Source of the DNA: Bordetella parapertussis
Lineage (GTDB): Bacteria; Pseudomonadota; Gammaproteobacteria; Burkholderiales; Burkholderiaceae_C
Direction of reading: 5' to 3'
DNA: 38,607 bases
Assembly (NCBI GenBank): GCA_945888535.1
Contig: CAMDAN010000012.1
Location: 1-38,607, forward strand
Of this stretch, positions 18,303 through 28,296 are shown one piece after another; position 1 is the stretch's first letter, and the number at the start of each line of letters is the position of its first letter. A model generated the notes under the pieces. That model searched no databases, was not told the DNA's origin, and saw nothing but the letters and a program-made list of their open reading frames with translations. A program made the position numbers and the translations under genes.

Positions 18303-18926
18303 ATGAAATTTGTCGCTTTTGAGCGCGCTAAGCAGGGCACGGGTGCGAGCCGCCGTCTCCGCATTACAGGTCGCACACCCGGTATCGTTTATGGCGGAAC
18401 CGCTGAGCCTTTGAATATTGAGCTTGACCACAACGCGTTGTGGCACGCCATCAAGAAAGAAGCGTTCCACGCATCTATCTTGGATATGGAACTCAACGGT
18501 GCGGAAAGCAAAGTATTGCTGCGCAACGTGCAAATGCACCCATTCAAACAATTGATTTTGCACATCGACTTTCAACGCGTCGAAGCCAATACGACTTTGC
18601 ACATGAAAGTGCCATTGCACTTCAGCGGCGAAGAAAATTCTCCTGCTGTGAAGTTGGATGCCTGCTTGATTAACCACGTGGTGACTGAACTTGAAGTGGC
18701 TTGTCTGCCTGCCGACTTGCCTGAGTTCATCGCGGTGGATTTGAGTACTTTGAAGAAAGGCACTTCTTTGCACGCCAAAGACCTGACCTTGCCAAAAGGC
18801 GTCTCTGCCGTCGTTCGTGGCAAAGAAAACCCAGTGATCGTCTCCGTGGTCGCTCCAGTTGCAGAAGTGGTTGAAGCCCCCGTGGTCGCAGCAGCTCCCG
18901 CCGCTAAAGGCAAAGCCAAGAAATAA
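18303..18926 (+). CDS. rplY: 50S ribosomal protein L25 (two-domain Ctc type)
   Basis: Binds 5S rRNA in the large subunit. The 207-residue protein is the long, Ctc-like form: an N-terminal L25 domain ([39 protein letters not shown]) and a C-terminal TL5-like beta domain (residues about 100-180), then an Ala/Val/Lys-rich tail. A strong AGGAG precedes the ATG by 7 bases. It is bounded by intrinsic terminators on both sides, so it is probably transcribed largely on its own. Confidence 0.96.
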   Translation: MKFVAFERAKQGTGASRRLRITGRTPGIVYGGTAEPLNIELDHNALWHAIKKEAFHASILDMELNGAESKVLLRNVQMHPFKQLILHIDFQRVEANTTLHMKVPLHFSGEENSPAVKLDACLINHVVTELEVACLPADLPEFIAVDLSTLKKGTSLHAKDLTLPKGVSAVVRGKENPVIVSVVAPVAEVVEAPVVAAAPAAKGKAKK

Positions 18927-18946
18927 GCCCAGGCTTTTTCTAATTC

Positions 18947-18981
18947 AAAGGCCTGACCCTGTGATGGGGGCAGGCCTTTTT
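18947..18981 (+). terminator. Intrinsic terminator after rplY
   Basis: AAAGGCCTG (18947-18955) pairs perfectly with CAGGCCTTT (18971-18979) around a 15-base loop, followed by further Ts. With As before and Ts after the stem it could also work on the other strand. It separates rplY from pth. Confidence 0.9.
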
Positions 18982-19018
18982 GCTATACGCAACACACTTT
19001 TCGTCTACCATCGCAACC

Positions 19019-19677
19019 ATGATTAAACTGATCGCAGGCCTTGGCAATCCCGGCCCCGAATACGAAAACACCCGTCACAACGCAGGATTTTTATTCTTGG
19101 ACGCCGTTGCACGCGAACTCAAAACGTCGTGGGCCATGGACAAAAGTTACCACGCACTGGTGGCTCGCACCACGGTACTTGGTGAGACGGTCTGGCTGCT
19201 AAAGCCGCAAACCTTTATGAACCTCTCGGGTAAGTCGGTGTCCGCATTGGCCCGATTTTTTAAAGTGAAACCCGAAGAAGTCTTGGTGGTCCATGATGAG
19301 CTCGACCTCGCGCCTGGCGAAGCCAAACTCAAATTCGGCGGCGGCCATGCAGGCCACAACGGCTTGCGCGATATTCACGCCCAACTCGCGACCGGCGACT
19401 ACTGGCGTCTGCGCCTTGGCATTGGCCACCCCGGTGACAAATTGGAAGTCGCCAATTGGGTTTTGAAAAAACCTTCCCTTGATCACCGGATTGCCTTAGA
19501 GCAAAGTATCGACAGATCCCTCAAGGCCCTGCCCGCTTTGTTGGCGGGGGATATGACCAAAGCCACGATGCTGATCCACACCAGCAAACCGCCTCGGCCT
19601 AAACCGCCTGTGCCTCCCAAGCCCGAACTTGGTGCCCCGGAACTTCCTCAAGGCGAGTCCGAACCTTTCGTCAAGCC

Positions 19678-19681
<4 letters not shown>
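19019..19681 (+). CDS. pth: Peptidyl-tRNA hydrolase
   Basis: Releases tRNA from prematurely ended peptidyl-tRNA. The 220-residue protein shows [18 protein letters not shown] with the catalytic His20, [21 protein letters not shown] with the catalytic Asp, and [13 protein letters not shown]. The last 30 residues or so are a proline- and lysine-rich tail ([13 protein letters not shown]), longer than in the usual ~194-residue enzyme. The ATG 19019 is chosen because the family begins at this [11 protein letters not shown] strand; a longer frame lies inside the terminator. It overlaps the next gene by 4 bp. Confidence 0.96.
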
Positions 19682-20838
<1,157 letters not shown>

Positions 20839-20852
20839 GGATTAACTCCTAT

Positions 20853-21512
20853 TCAGGTCGCTAGCGCGGGCGTTAACACGTGGGCATGCACGGCACCGGC
20901 CTTGAGGTAGCGGCGAACCGCAAAGCCTAAAGGCGCAAGTTGCGCATCGTTCCACGCAGTGGGAGACTCTAAATACACAAATCCGTCCACAGCCACAGCG
21001 CGGCTCGCCGCTGCAAGCGCAGGCTCATAGAGTGCTGAGTCAAAAGGCGGGTCAATAAAAATCACATGCAAGCTCGCAGGCGTCGCTTGGCGCAAAGATG
21101 CGACACCGTCACCGCGCAAAACATGCACCTGGCTGGCAGCCAATTGGGTTTGGGTTGCTTTGAGCTGCTCAATCAACGCGCTGTCTTGCTCGACCACAAT
21201 CACTTCGGCTGCACCGCGCGAAGCGGCCTCAAACCCCAGCGCTCCCGTCCCCGCAAAAACGTCCATGCAGCGCAACCCCCGCATATCCTGCCCCAACCAA
21301 TTAAACAAGGTTTCCCTTACGCGGTCCGGGGTGGGCCGCAGACCTGGCTTGTCAGCAACTTTGAGTTTCGTTCGTTTCCAGAGGCCGCCAATAATTCGAA
21401 CTTCATGGCTGCGTTGAATTTGGGGCCCATGCTTGTGTACTGGAACACGTGGCTTTTTCGTTTTCATGGGCGTATTGTCAGGCTTCTTAAGATGGGCAGG
21501 GAATCGATTCAC
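20853..21512 (-). CDS. rsmD: 16S rRNA (guanine(966)-N(2))-methyltransferase RsmD
   Basis: Methylates G966 of 16S rRNA. The 219-residue protein has VRIIGGLWKRTKL near the N-terminus, RPTPDRVRETLFNWL, the SAM-binding DVFAGTGALGFEAASRGA and the catalytic DPPF. The GTG start at 21512 overlaps the GST stop as GTGA and has AGG at 7 bases; an ATG at 21467 would give a protein 15 residues shorter and closer to the family's usual N-terminus. Either could be right. coaD follows 14 bp later. Confidence 0.93.
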   Translation of the reverse strand: MNRFPAHLKKPDNTPMKTKKPRVPVHKHGPQIQRSHEVRIIGGLWKRTKLKVADKPGLRPTPDRVRETLFNWLGQDMRGLRCMDVFAGTGALGFEAASRGAAEVIVVEQDSALIEQLKATQTQLAASQVHVLRGDGVASLRQATPASLHVIFIDPPFDSALYEPALAAASRAVAVDGFVYLESPTAWNDAQLAPLGFAVRRYLKAGAVHAHVLTPALAT

Positions 21513-22204
21513 ACCACAGCCTGTGTGGGATAGTCTGGATGGGTGAATACTTTGCCATAGCTACTTTCATCGGCATAGGCTTTTTGTACTTCAGACCGCG
21601 CTTCCAAGGTTTGCAACAGGCCCGTCAGCGCAGGAAATTTTTCAATGTCGGAGGACGAAAGTGTGTCACCGCGAGGATACAACTGAGCCCACCGAACACA
21701 GGCAGCCAAATAGTAATCGCAAACGCTAAGCTGCTCTCCCAAGAGCCAAGCGCCTGCGCCCTTGGCGATCTCTGTATCTAGCAAGGCCAAATGCGCAAGC
21801 ACCCGCTGGTGCATTCCCTTGCGCAAAGCGGGAATAGCTTGGCTATCTGCAACATAGCGGTCGGAATAAAACAGCACGCGCAAGTCTGCATGTAAGGTGT
21901 TGGATAAAAAGAAAAGCCACTTTAACAATTCCCCGCGGTGTTTTTTCTCTGGCGCGGGCAATGCTGCGTGTTGGTCAACCAGGTGCAAAAGAATGGCAGC
22001 GGTTTCAAACAAGGGGGCGGCTTGGGCGGGGTCCAGCAATACGGGCAATAAGCCTTGCGGATTGAGTTTCATAAACTCAGGGCTGCGTTGCCTATCCACA
22101 GTCCGGTCAATCTCGATAGCTTGGTAAGGCACCGCCAGCGCTTCAAGCACCATTCGGATCACGATATTGGCGCTATCGGGGGAGTAATACAGGGTGTATG
22201 ACAT
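21509..22204 (-). CDS. Glutathione S-transferase family protein
   Basis: A 231-residue protein with an N-terminal thioredoxin-like domain (YTLYYSPDSANIVIRMVLEAL, then LNPQGLLPVLLD and the GSH-binding LFETAAILLHLVD near residue 70) and an all-helical C-terminal domain with the N-capping GEQLSVCDYYLAACV. The catalytic residue candidate is Ser8 or Tyr6. It starts 8 bp after rlmI and overlaps rsmD by 4 bp. The substrate is unknown; such genes in housekeeping operons commonly serve in detoxification or thiol chemistry. Confidence 0.9.
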   Translation of the reverse strand: MSYTLYYSPDSANIVIRMVLEALAVPYQAIEIDRTVDRQRSPEFMKLNPQGLLPVLLDPAQAAPLFETAAILLHLVDQHAALPAPEKKHRGELLKWLFFLSNTLHADLRVLFYSDRYVADSQAIPALRKGMHQRVLAHLALLDTEIAKGAGAWLLGEQLSVCDYYLAACVRWAQLYPRGDTLSSSDIEKFPALTGLLQTLEARSEVQKAYADESSYGKVFTHPDYPTQAVV

Positions 22205-22212
22205 GCAAGTTC

Positions 22213-23397
22213 CTACAGTTTTCGCAATACCACCAAACCCTTAAGGTACTCGCCCTCGGGAAAGGTCATCGTCATCGGGTGGTCTGGAGCGCCGCCCATG
22301 CGTTCGCTGATAAATCCGTCCACGCCCGCATCTGCGCCTGCGGAGGCCACGATTTTGTGAAACAAGTCAGGGCTGATTCCACCCGAGCAGGAATAGGTGA
22401 ATAAAACGCCGCCGGGCTCTAATATTTTGAAAGCCAAACGATTGATATCTTTGTAGGCTCGAGCGGCCCGTTCGGCATGCGCCACCGTGGGTGCAAATTT
22501 TGGTGGGTCTAAAACAATGGCATCAAAGGTGCGACTTTCTTGCGCGAATTGGCGCAAAGACGCGTTGACATCAGCATCCATAAAGCTCGCCCGCTCCGGC
22601 GCAAAACCATTGAGCGCCACATTCTCTTGCGCCTTGGCAATGGCAGGCGCAGAGGAATCAATCGATAGAACATGGGCAGCGCCGCCGGCTAATGCTGCAA
22701 CCGTAAAACCTCCGGTGTAGCAGTAACAGTTCAGTACGCGTTGAAAATTCAAACGCTGGGCATAGTCTGAGAATTTTTTTCGGCTATCGCGCTGGTCTAA
22801 ATAAAATCCAGTCTTATGGCCTTGGGCAATATCCAAAGCCAGTTGCCAGCCGTTTTCTTGCAACACAAGATCCGTGACGCCCTCACCGCGCAGCCAACCC
22901 TTGACTTCTGTCAAACCCTCTAAAGCGCGACTGCTCGCGTCAGAGCGTTCATAGAGTTGAGTCAGGCCGGTATGCGCAAGCAGCGCATCGGCAATTTGGT
23001 TTTTCCACCGCTCAACTCCTGCCGATGTGAACTGCGCAACCAAGGTGTCGCCGTACCGATCCACAATCAAACCGGGAAGCCCATCGGACTCGCCGTGGAT
23101 CAAGCGCATGCCATCACTGGGAATCAAAAAACGGGTTCTTGCCTGAATGGCTTTTGCAATGGTTGAAGAAAAAAATGCGGCGTCAATGCGCTGGGTTTCG
23201 TTAAAACTCCATACCCGGGCCCGAATTTTGGAGCTGGGACTGAAAGCCGCCCAACCCAAGAATTGGTTCTCAGAACCTTCAACGCGAACCGTTTCACCGC
23301 TATCGCCGCCACCGCGCTCGATGGCGGATTCAAAAATCCAAGGATGGCGGCGCAGCAAAGATCGTTCTTTGCCAGCGCGGAGTTTGATCGTTTTCAT
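22213..23397 (-). CDS. rlmI: 23S rRNA (cytosine(1962)-C(5))-methyltransferase RlmI-like
   Basis: Methylates C1962 of 23S rRNA. The 394-residue protein carries an N-terminal PUA-like domain (LRAGKERSLLRRHPWIFESAI), then the RlmI pattern HGESDGLPGLIVDRY, GHKTGFYLDQRDSR, the SAM motif NCYCYTGGFTVAALAGGA, DPPKFAP, and the C-terminal SCSGG with the catalytic Cys. The ATG at 23397 is preferred to a GTG five codons upstream. No good Shine-Dalgarno precedes it. It leads the five-gene minus-strand unit ending in the ferredoxin. Confidence 0.93.
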   Translation of the reverse strand: MKTIKLRAGKERSLLRRHPWIFESAIERGGGDSGETVRVEGSENQFLGWAAFSPSSKIRARVWSFNETQRIDAAFFSSTIAKAIQARTRFLIPSDGMRLIHGESDGLPGLIVDRYGDTLVAQFTSAGVERWKNQIADALLAHTGLTQLYERSDASSRALEGLTEVKGWLRGEGVTDLVLQENGWQLALDIAQGHKTGFYLDQRDSRKKFSDYAQRLNFQRVLNCYCYTGGFTVAALAGGAAHVLSIDSSAPAIAKAQENVALNGFAPERASFMDADVNASLRQFAQESRTFDAIVLDPPKFAPTVAHAERAARAYKDINRLAFKILEPGGVLFTYSCSGGISPDLFHKIVASAGADAGVDGFISERMGGAPDHPMTMTFPEGEYLKGLVVLRKL

Positions 23398-23452
23398 AGG
23401 GGGTATTGTCACCCCTTAGTTCGTTCATTCGCCTATCGGTGATCGGCTACTC

Positions 23453-23956
23453 TTAATTCAATTCAACCACCCGTGTGAGATCAAGCACTGTTTTGTCATT
23501 AATCACCTCGCCCGTCTCCATATATTTTTTGTGCCCAGCCAAAATTCCAGAGAGGAGTTTTGCATTCATACGCTTCATCACTAAATGGTTCATGACATCG
23601 AAAAACCCATTTTTCATGCTGTATTCCATCACCCCAGTCAGGACTGTTCCCTCTTGCGAATCGCGAAGAACCAAGTCCAATTCCATGGTCTTGATACCTG
23701 GCATTTTGTTGAGTTGATAAACCGAAATCTTGATATTTTTTTCTTCATTCCACTGAACTACACGCTCTTCAGCACTTGCGCCCATCATCGTGAAATCGCA
23801 GTGCCGAGTTGCTCCAACGCCCTGCTTTTGCTCTGAACTCACGTAAGACTTACTAACCGCAGGATGCCCGTGGCAAATATTGCCAAAATCAGACAGTATT
23901 TTCCAGACTGCAGTACGTGATAAATTAATCTCAATTTCTTTTTTAATAATTGTCAT
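23453..23956 (-). CDS. SRPBCC-family protein (polyketide cyclase/Bet v 1-like)
   Basis: A 167-residue protein with the SRPBCC/START-like pattern: an N-terminal strand followed by AVWKILSDFGNICHGHPAV, VGATRHCDF (the conserved Gly-Arg-Cys-like turn) and a long C-terminal helix ending in KYMETG. The family uses a deep hydrophobic pocket for lipids and ring compounds. It follows the TetR gene by 23 bp on the same strand, with a good AAGGGA Shine-Dalgarno, so they form an operon. The substrate is not known. Codon use and base composition are AT-richer than its neighbours, suggesting acquisition. Confidence 0.85.
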   Translation of the reverse strand: MTIIKKEIEINLSRTAVWKILSDFGNICHGHPAVSKSYVSSEQKQGVGATRHCDFTMMGASAEERVVQWNEEKNIKISVYQLNKMPGIKTMELDLVLRDSQEGTVLTGVMEYSMKNGFFDVMNHLVMKRMNAKLLSGILAGHKKYMETGEVINDKTVLDLTRVVELN

Positions 23957-23979
23957 ACATTCCCTTTAAGTCAGCCCGT

Positions 23980-24603
23980 TTAGGCTATTTTTTGAACCCG
24001 GAATTGGGCAAAATTTTCAAGCATGAGCGACACCATGGTCTTGGTTGTTTTTTTATCCAAGCCGCCCTTGATCATCGTTCTCATGCCGCTAATTACAATT
24101 TGCAAATAAATCACTACGTCTTTTAAATCAACACTTTTTTTGATCTCGCCTTCTTTTTTTGCACGCTCAACAGCCGCAAAAAAAATGGAATTGACAGCGT
24201 CTATTCCTGTCTTAAATACATCTAGAAACTTCTCTTCTGTTTGGCCAAATTCATTGACGGAATTCACCAAAAAACACCCTTTAACACCTTCAGGTCGTTG
24301 CGCTGTATCAGCCACACCATACAAAAATTCAACAATAAATTCCCAGCCTGACTTTGAATCCACCAGTTGCGATTTCATTGAACTAGCTAAGTCGTCTGCG
24401 TACTTAGTCAGGCAAAGCTGGAATAAATCCGACTTGTTGCCAAAGCTTTGGTACAAACTGCTTTTCGACAGGTTCATAGCTTCAAGCAAGCCTGTCATGT
24501 TTGCGCCTTTATAGCCCTCGCGCCAAAAAACATCTATCGCTGCATCTAGCGCTGAAACAGGATCGAATTCAAGAGGCCGGCCAATGTTGCGCATTTCTTC
24601 CAT
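23980..24603 (-). CDS. TetR-family transcriptional regulator
   Basis: A 207-residue TetR regulator. The N-terminal helix-turn-helix is RPLEFDPVSALDAAIDVFWREGYKGANMTGLLEAMNLSKSSLYQSFGNKSDLF, with the C-terminal ligand-binding domain of the AcrR/NemR-like branch. Start options are ATG 24603 and ATG 24594; neither has a normal Shine-Dalgarno. A NemR-like operator lies within 20 bp of the start, so autorepression is likely, and the downstream SRPBCC gene is probably its target. The stretch is AT-rich (runs of T and A, Lys/Ile-rich protein), unlike the flanking housekeeping genes. Confidence 0.9.
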   Translation of the reverse strand: MEEMRNIGRPLEFDPVSALDAAIDVFWREGYKGANMTGLLEAMNLSKSSLYQSFGNKSDLFQLCLTKYADDLASSMKSQLVDSKSGWEFIVEFLYGVADTAQRPEGVKGCFLVNSVNEFGQTEEKFLDVFKTGIDAVNSIFFAAVERAKKEGEIKKSVDLKDVVIYLQIVISGMRTMIKGGLDKKTTKTMVSLMLENFAQFRVQKIA

Positions 24604-24607
24604 ATTA

Positions 24608-24626
24608 TAGTACCAATCGGTCCATA
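24608..24626. promoter_or_regulatory. Candidate TetR operator (NemR-like box)
   Basis: TAGTACCAATCGGTCCATA, just upstream of the TetR start, contains the near-palindrome ACCAATCGGT (24612-24621) flanked by AT-rich arms, close to the TAGACC-N4-GGTCTA type bound by NemR-like repressors. On the coding strand it reads GGACCGATTGGTAC. The position over the promoter fits autorepression. Confidence 0.55.
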
Positions 24627-24642
24627 TTTAATTTGGGGTCTA

Positions 24643-25635
24643 TTAACGAGGGGGTTTTTTCAATTTTGCCCGCGGATGCGCAGCGTCATAGGCTTTGGCC
24701 AAATGCTGAAAATCAAGGCGGGTATAGACCTGCGTGGTGCTGATATTGGCGTGGCCTAAAAGTTCTTGGACACCGCGTAGATCGCTGCTGGACTGCAAAA
24801 CATGGCTGGCGAAAGAGTGGCGCAGCATATGCGGGTGTACCGGCGTCGCCATCCCTGCTTGCAAACTGCGGCGCTGCAAACGTTGCCACACGGATTGTGC
24901 GCTGAGGCGGGTTCCGCCGCGTCCTTGGAACAATGCGGCGCTTGCGTTGGCTTCATTGCCTTGAACCGGCGCTGCCGAAGAAAGCCCTGAAGGGCCGCGT
25001 AACTCCATCCAACGCTCGAGCGCTTTGATGGCTGTGCTACCAACAGGAACGGCACGGCGCTTGGAACCTTTACCTAATACATGGGCCTGTGCGCTTTGCA
25101 TATCAATCCAACCTTTGGCCTGCGCACTAGCCACCACATCTAGACCCACCAACTCACCCACCCGCAAACCGCTGCCATACAACAACTCAACCATCGCCGC
25201 ATCACGCGCCTCAAACCAAGCACCGTCTTCGCTTTGAAAGTCGGCAAAGTGCACCGCATCGTCCACGCCCAAAGCTTTGGGTAAGGGCTTAGGAGCTTTA
25301 GGAGAGCGAACATCTTGAACCGGGTTGCTTGGCACCAAACCTTGGCGGCCTAACCAAGCATAAAACCCGCGCCAGCCACTCAAAATAAGTGCAATGCCGC
25401 GCCCGCTGCGACCGCCGCTGTGCATGCTGGCGACCCAGCGGCGAATATGGTTGTTTTTAACATCCACCAAAGCCAAGCCACAGCCGGACGCCGCGCTACT
25501 TGCGCTGGCGAAATTTTGCAGCTTGTTAAGGTCCAAGGCGTAGAGTTCGACGGTGCGTTGGGCTAAGCGTTTTTCAACGCGAACGTGTTCTAAGTAACGC
25601 TCAATCAGTTCGCCATCGGTCGCGACGAAGGACAC
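24643..25635 (-). CDS. xerC: Tyrosine recombinase XerC
   Basis: Partner of XerD in resolving chromosome dimers at dif. The 330-residue protein has the N-terminal SAM-like DNA-binding domain and the catalytic set R158 (GSGLRVGEL), K189 (VLGKGSKRR), H269 and R272 (HPHMLRHSFA), H295 (LGHANIS) and the nucleophile Y304. The start is a GTG at 25635 with AGGA at 7 bases. It lies in the conserved dapF-DUF484-xerC order, so it is the housekeeping recombinase and not a phage or island integrase. The tetR gene follows 39 bp later, with no terminator between them. Confidence 0.96.
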   Translation of the reverse strand: MSFVATDGELIERYLEHVRVEKRLAQRTVELYALDLNKLQNFASASSAASGCGLALVDVKNNHIRRWVASMHSGGRSGRGIALILSGWRGFYAWLGRQGLVPSNPVQDVRSPKAPKPLPKALGVDDAVHFADFQSEDGAWFEARDAAMVELLYGSGLRVGELVGLDVVASAQAKGWIDMQSAQAHVLGKGSKRRAVPVGSTAIKALERWMELRGPSGLSSAAPVQGNEANASAALFQGRGGTRLSAQSVWQRLQRRSLQAGMATPVHPHMLRHSFASHVLQSSSDLRGVQELLGHANISTTQVYTRLDFQHLAKAYDAAHPRAKLKKPPR

Positions 25636-25655
25636 AACGCGGTCCTGATTTGAAT

Positions 25656-26354
25656 TTAGCGCAAGCGCCCTAGCGCAGCGCTGGCGACTTCACCAATGCG
25701 GGATAAAAAGTCTGTCCCCATGCCGCTATGAAAGCGCTGCGCATCCATAGACGCCAAGACCAGCATTCCGAAAATTTCACCCGCACCCCCAGCATCACCG
25801 CTGCGCAAAGGAATCAAGGCCAATGAGCTTGCAGCCTCAGGATTTTCAAGCCACTGGGTCGCTTCAAAACCGGTGTTCAAACCACAAAAGGGCTCCTTCA
25901 GGGACGCAGCAAATAACTTTGCGTCTTCCGATACGCCTTGCGTAAACGCGGCCTGACCGTGGGCTGCGTCTAAGCCCCACAAACGCAAGCCTACCTGGGG
26001 CACGGAGAATTGCGCGCCAATTTCTTGCGTCATGAGCGCAGGCAGCGAGTGCGGCGCAGGAACCAAAAGCAAGCCGCGGGCCCAGCGCAGCACTTTGTCA
26101 GACAGCAGGATATTGTCATTGCCATGGCGGATCATTTCCATCATCCGCCCTTCTAACATCTTGATTTTTTCACGCAACATTTCAGCTTGACGCTCTTGCA
26201 AACTGACAGCGCGGTGGCTGTGCGGGCTCGACAATTGCACCGTAGCTAAGAGCTCCGAATGGCGAACAAAAAAATCGGGGGTGTTCGCCAAATAATGGGC
26301 TATATCTTCTTCTGTAATCGGATTATTCAAAGTTTTTTCGGTGAGTTGGCTCAT
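25656..26354 (-). CDS. DUF484 family protein
   Basis: A 232-residue protein of the DUF484 family, with a GAF-like fold: ITEEDIAHYLANTPDFFVRHSELLATVQL near the start, then the coiled-coil SLQERQAEMLREKIKMLEGRMMEMI, and a GAF-like beta domain. It lies between dapF and xerC, as in many Proteobacteria, but its biochemical role is not known. The ATG at 26354 has GGA at 6 bases; a TTG eight codons upstream is rejected. Confidence 0.9.
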   Translation of the reverse strand: MSQLTEKTLNNPITEEDIAHYLANTPDFFVRHSELLATVQLSSPHSHRAVSLQERQAEMLREKIKMLEGRMMEMIRHGNDNILLSDKVLRWARGLLLVPAPHSLPALMTQEIGAQFSVPQVGLRLWGLDAAHGQAAFTQGVSEDAKLFAASLKEPFCGLNTGFEATQWLENPEAASSLALIPLRSGDAGGAGEIFGMLVLASMDAQRFHSGMGTDFLSRIGEVASAALGRLR

Positions 26355-26381
26355 AGCATTTCCGTTCAATAAATACAAGTC

Positions 26382-27260
26382 TTACAAAGCGTCCGGGATA
26401 TCAATTTCACCTCGGAAAACCGTGGTAGCGGGCCCTGTCATCATGACAGGGGAATTTCCCCCCTCCCAAGCAATACTCAGCAAACCGCCTCGCGTGTGAA
26501 CATCGACGCAGGCGTCGAGCAAACCCCAGCGAATGCCTGCAACCACCGCCGCACACGCGCCCGATCCACAGGCCAAGGTTTCACCCACGCCGCGCTCAAA
26601 CACGCGCAATCGGATGTAGGTTCGATTCACGATTTGCATGAAGCCTGCGTTCACATTACGAACAAAACGTGCGTGCTGCTGTACCAAAGGCCCTTGCTGT
26701 TCTACCGGTGCGGTGTCTACATCTTTCACCAGCTGCACCGCATGCGGGTTGCCCATCGACAGGGCCGCAATATCCACCGTTAAATCCGAACCGTCGGCGG
26801 TTTTAAGCTCCAAAGGCCAGGCGTTCCACATCCCCACCGTTTTGGCGCTCAGGCCAGAGGCGTCAAATGGAATCTGCTCTAAGCGAAATTCGGGGGCTCC
26901 CATATTCACCGTCACGCGGCCGTCAGAAGTGATGACCGGCTCAATCACCCCTTTCATGGTTTTAACCCGCAGTGTGTCTTTGGAACTCAACCCTTGCTCG
27001 CGTACAAACTTCGCAAAACAGCGCGCGCCGTTGCCACACTGTTCTACCTCAGCCCCATCGGCGTTGTGAATCACATATTCAAAATCGAGGTCTGGGCTGG
27101 GTGCGGGTCGCACCGTCAAAATTTGATCGGCACCGACGCCAAAGTGGCGGTCGCCTAAAAAACGGTAATGCGCAGGCGTCAAACCCAAGGGCCCTTGGGT
27201 TTCGTCAATAACCACAAAGTCGTTGCCGGCGCCTTGCATTTTGGTGAACTGAATTCGCAT
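26382..27260 (-). CDS. dapF: Diaminopimelate epimerase
   Basis: Converts LL-DAP to meso-DAP for lysine and peptidoglycan. The 292-residue protein begins [19 protein letters not shown] and shows both catalytic-Cys motifs: [12 protein letters not shown] and [13 protein letters not shown]. The ATG at 27260 gives a family-like start; a longer frame upstream is an overextension. Gene order dapF-DUF484-xerC is retained, with a 27-bp gap to the DUF484 gene. It diverges from the MBL-fold gene over about 80 bp. Confidence 0.97.
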   Translation of the reverse strand: MRIQFTKMQGAGNDFVVIDETQGPLGLTPAHYRFLGDRHFGVGADQILTVRPAPSPDLDFEYVIHNADGAEVEQCGNGARCFAKFVREQGLSSKDTLRVKTMKGVIEPVITSDGRVTVNMGAPEFRLEQIPFDASGLSAKTVGMWNAWPLELKTADGSDLTVDIAALSMGNPHAVQLVKDVDTAPVEQQGPLVQQHARFVRNVNAGFMQIVNRTYIRLRVFERGVGETLACGSGACAAVVAGIRWGLLDACVDVHTRGGLLSIAWEGGNSPVMMTGPATTVFRGEIDIPDAL

Positions 27261-27339
27261 AGCTGCAATTATCAGGTGTCTGGCGTCCGTTCTGGGGCTG
27301 GCGAGGCCCACTCGCGTGTTTTAGCTGCAAAATGCTGCC

Positions 27340-28296
27340 ATGCCCCGACACTCGCAAATTCTTAACCCTGAACGCCTCTCCGAATTAGGCGCCCTTCCCG
27401 CGCCCACCGACTGGCAAACGCTTGAACCCGTCGCGCTTTTGCGAAACGTGTTGCGTTTAACCGCACCCAACCCCGGTTTTATGACTGGCCCTGGAACCAA
27501 CAGCTATTTGATGGGCGACCCGCTGACTGGCTTTGTGGTGATCGACCCCGGCCCAGCCGACGCCGACCACATCCAACGTCTTTGGCAAGCCGCAGCCCAT
27601 CCCGATAGTTCGGGTGGCAACATTCGCTTCATTGTTTGTACCCATTCCCATGCAGACCACTCGCCGGGGGCTTTGCCATTGCAAAACCTGTGCCTTCAAT
27701 CGAACACTGAAGTTCCTGCTATCTTGGGTATGGCCTCAGCGCCCACGGCACGGGCGAACAGTCAATTTATTCCGGATCGAGAAGTCCACCATGGGGAAGA
27801 ATTGACCCTGAGTCCCGGCGCTTTGGGTTCAGCTTATGCGAGCCATACCTTGCAGGTGATTCACACGCCAGGCCATGCTGCCAACCATGTCTGCTTGCTG
27901 CTGCGCGAAGACGGGATATTGTTTTCTGGCGATCACATCCTGAACGGAAGCACCACCGTGATTGACCCGCCCGACGGCAATATGGCAGATTACTTGGATT
28001 CTCTCGATGTCCTTCACGACGCTTGTGTTGAGCACCATGCCGAATTTATTTTTCCTGCCCACGGCCACGCGCTGCCTAATGCTTTAGGGGCGATTGCGCA
28101 CCTTAAAGCCCACCGTCTCAAGCGCGAAGCAAAGATTGCTGCAGTGATGAGCGCCAACCCGGCGGGCGATCCGGACCAATGGCTGCCGCTGGCCTATGAC
28201 GATGTGAACCCGCGGCTTTGGCCCGTGGCCAAACGCTCCTTGCTCGCCCATGTCGAGCGCATTCAAATGCTGCAAATGAATCCATCCAAACCATGA
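27340..28296 (+). CDS. MBL-fold metallo-hydrolase (LACTB2-like)
   Basis: A 318-residue metallo-beta-lactamase fold protein with the zinc motif H102-S-H104-A-D106-H107, downstream zinc ligands in HTPGHAANH and SGDHIL, and the C-terminal FPAHGHAL. The GPGTNSYLMGD start and the C-terminal winged-helix-like part (residues about 250-318) resemble the LACTB2 group, which includes RNA-cleaving endoribonucleases, so an RNA-related role is possible. A general thioesterase or lactonase role is equally possible. It overlaps the pseudouridine-synthase gene by 4 bp (ATGA). Confidence 0.9.
   Translation: MPRHSQILNPERLSELGALPAPTDWQTLEPVALLRNVLRLTAPNPGFMTGPGTNSYLMGDPLTGFVVIDPGPADADHIQRLWQAAAHPDSSGGNIRFIVCTHSHADHSPGALPLQNLCLQSNTEVPAILGMASAPTARANSQFIPDREVHHGEELTLSPGALGSAYASHTLQVIHTPGHAANHVCLLLREDGILFSGDHILNGSTTVIDPPDGNMADYLDSLDVLHDACVEHHAEFIFPAHGHALPNALGAIAHLKAHRLKREAKIAAVMSANPAGDPDQWLPLAYDDVNPRLWPVAKRSLLAHVERIQMLQMNPSKP

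Noticed and set aside
18165..18773. 202-codon antisense frame across rplY
   Set aside because: Strand shadow of the L25 gene, which has the clear Shine-Dalgarno and conserved motifs.
21465..23410. Similar stretches (GTATTGTCA-like) near the starts of rsmD and rlmI
   Set aside because: Only a few shared bases at unrelated spacing; most likely chance.
24643..25635. Island integrase in place of XerC
   Set aside because: The gene lies in the conserved dapF-DUF484-xerC order, without attachment-site repeats or phage genes.
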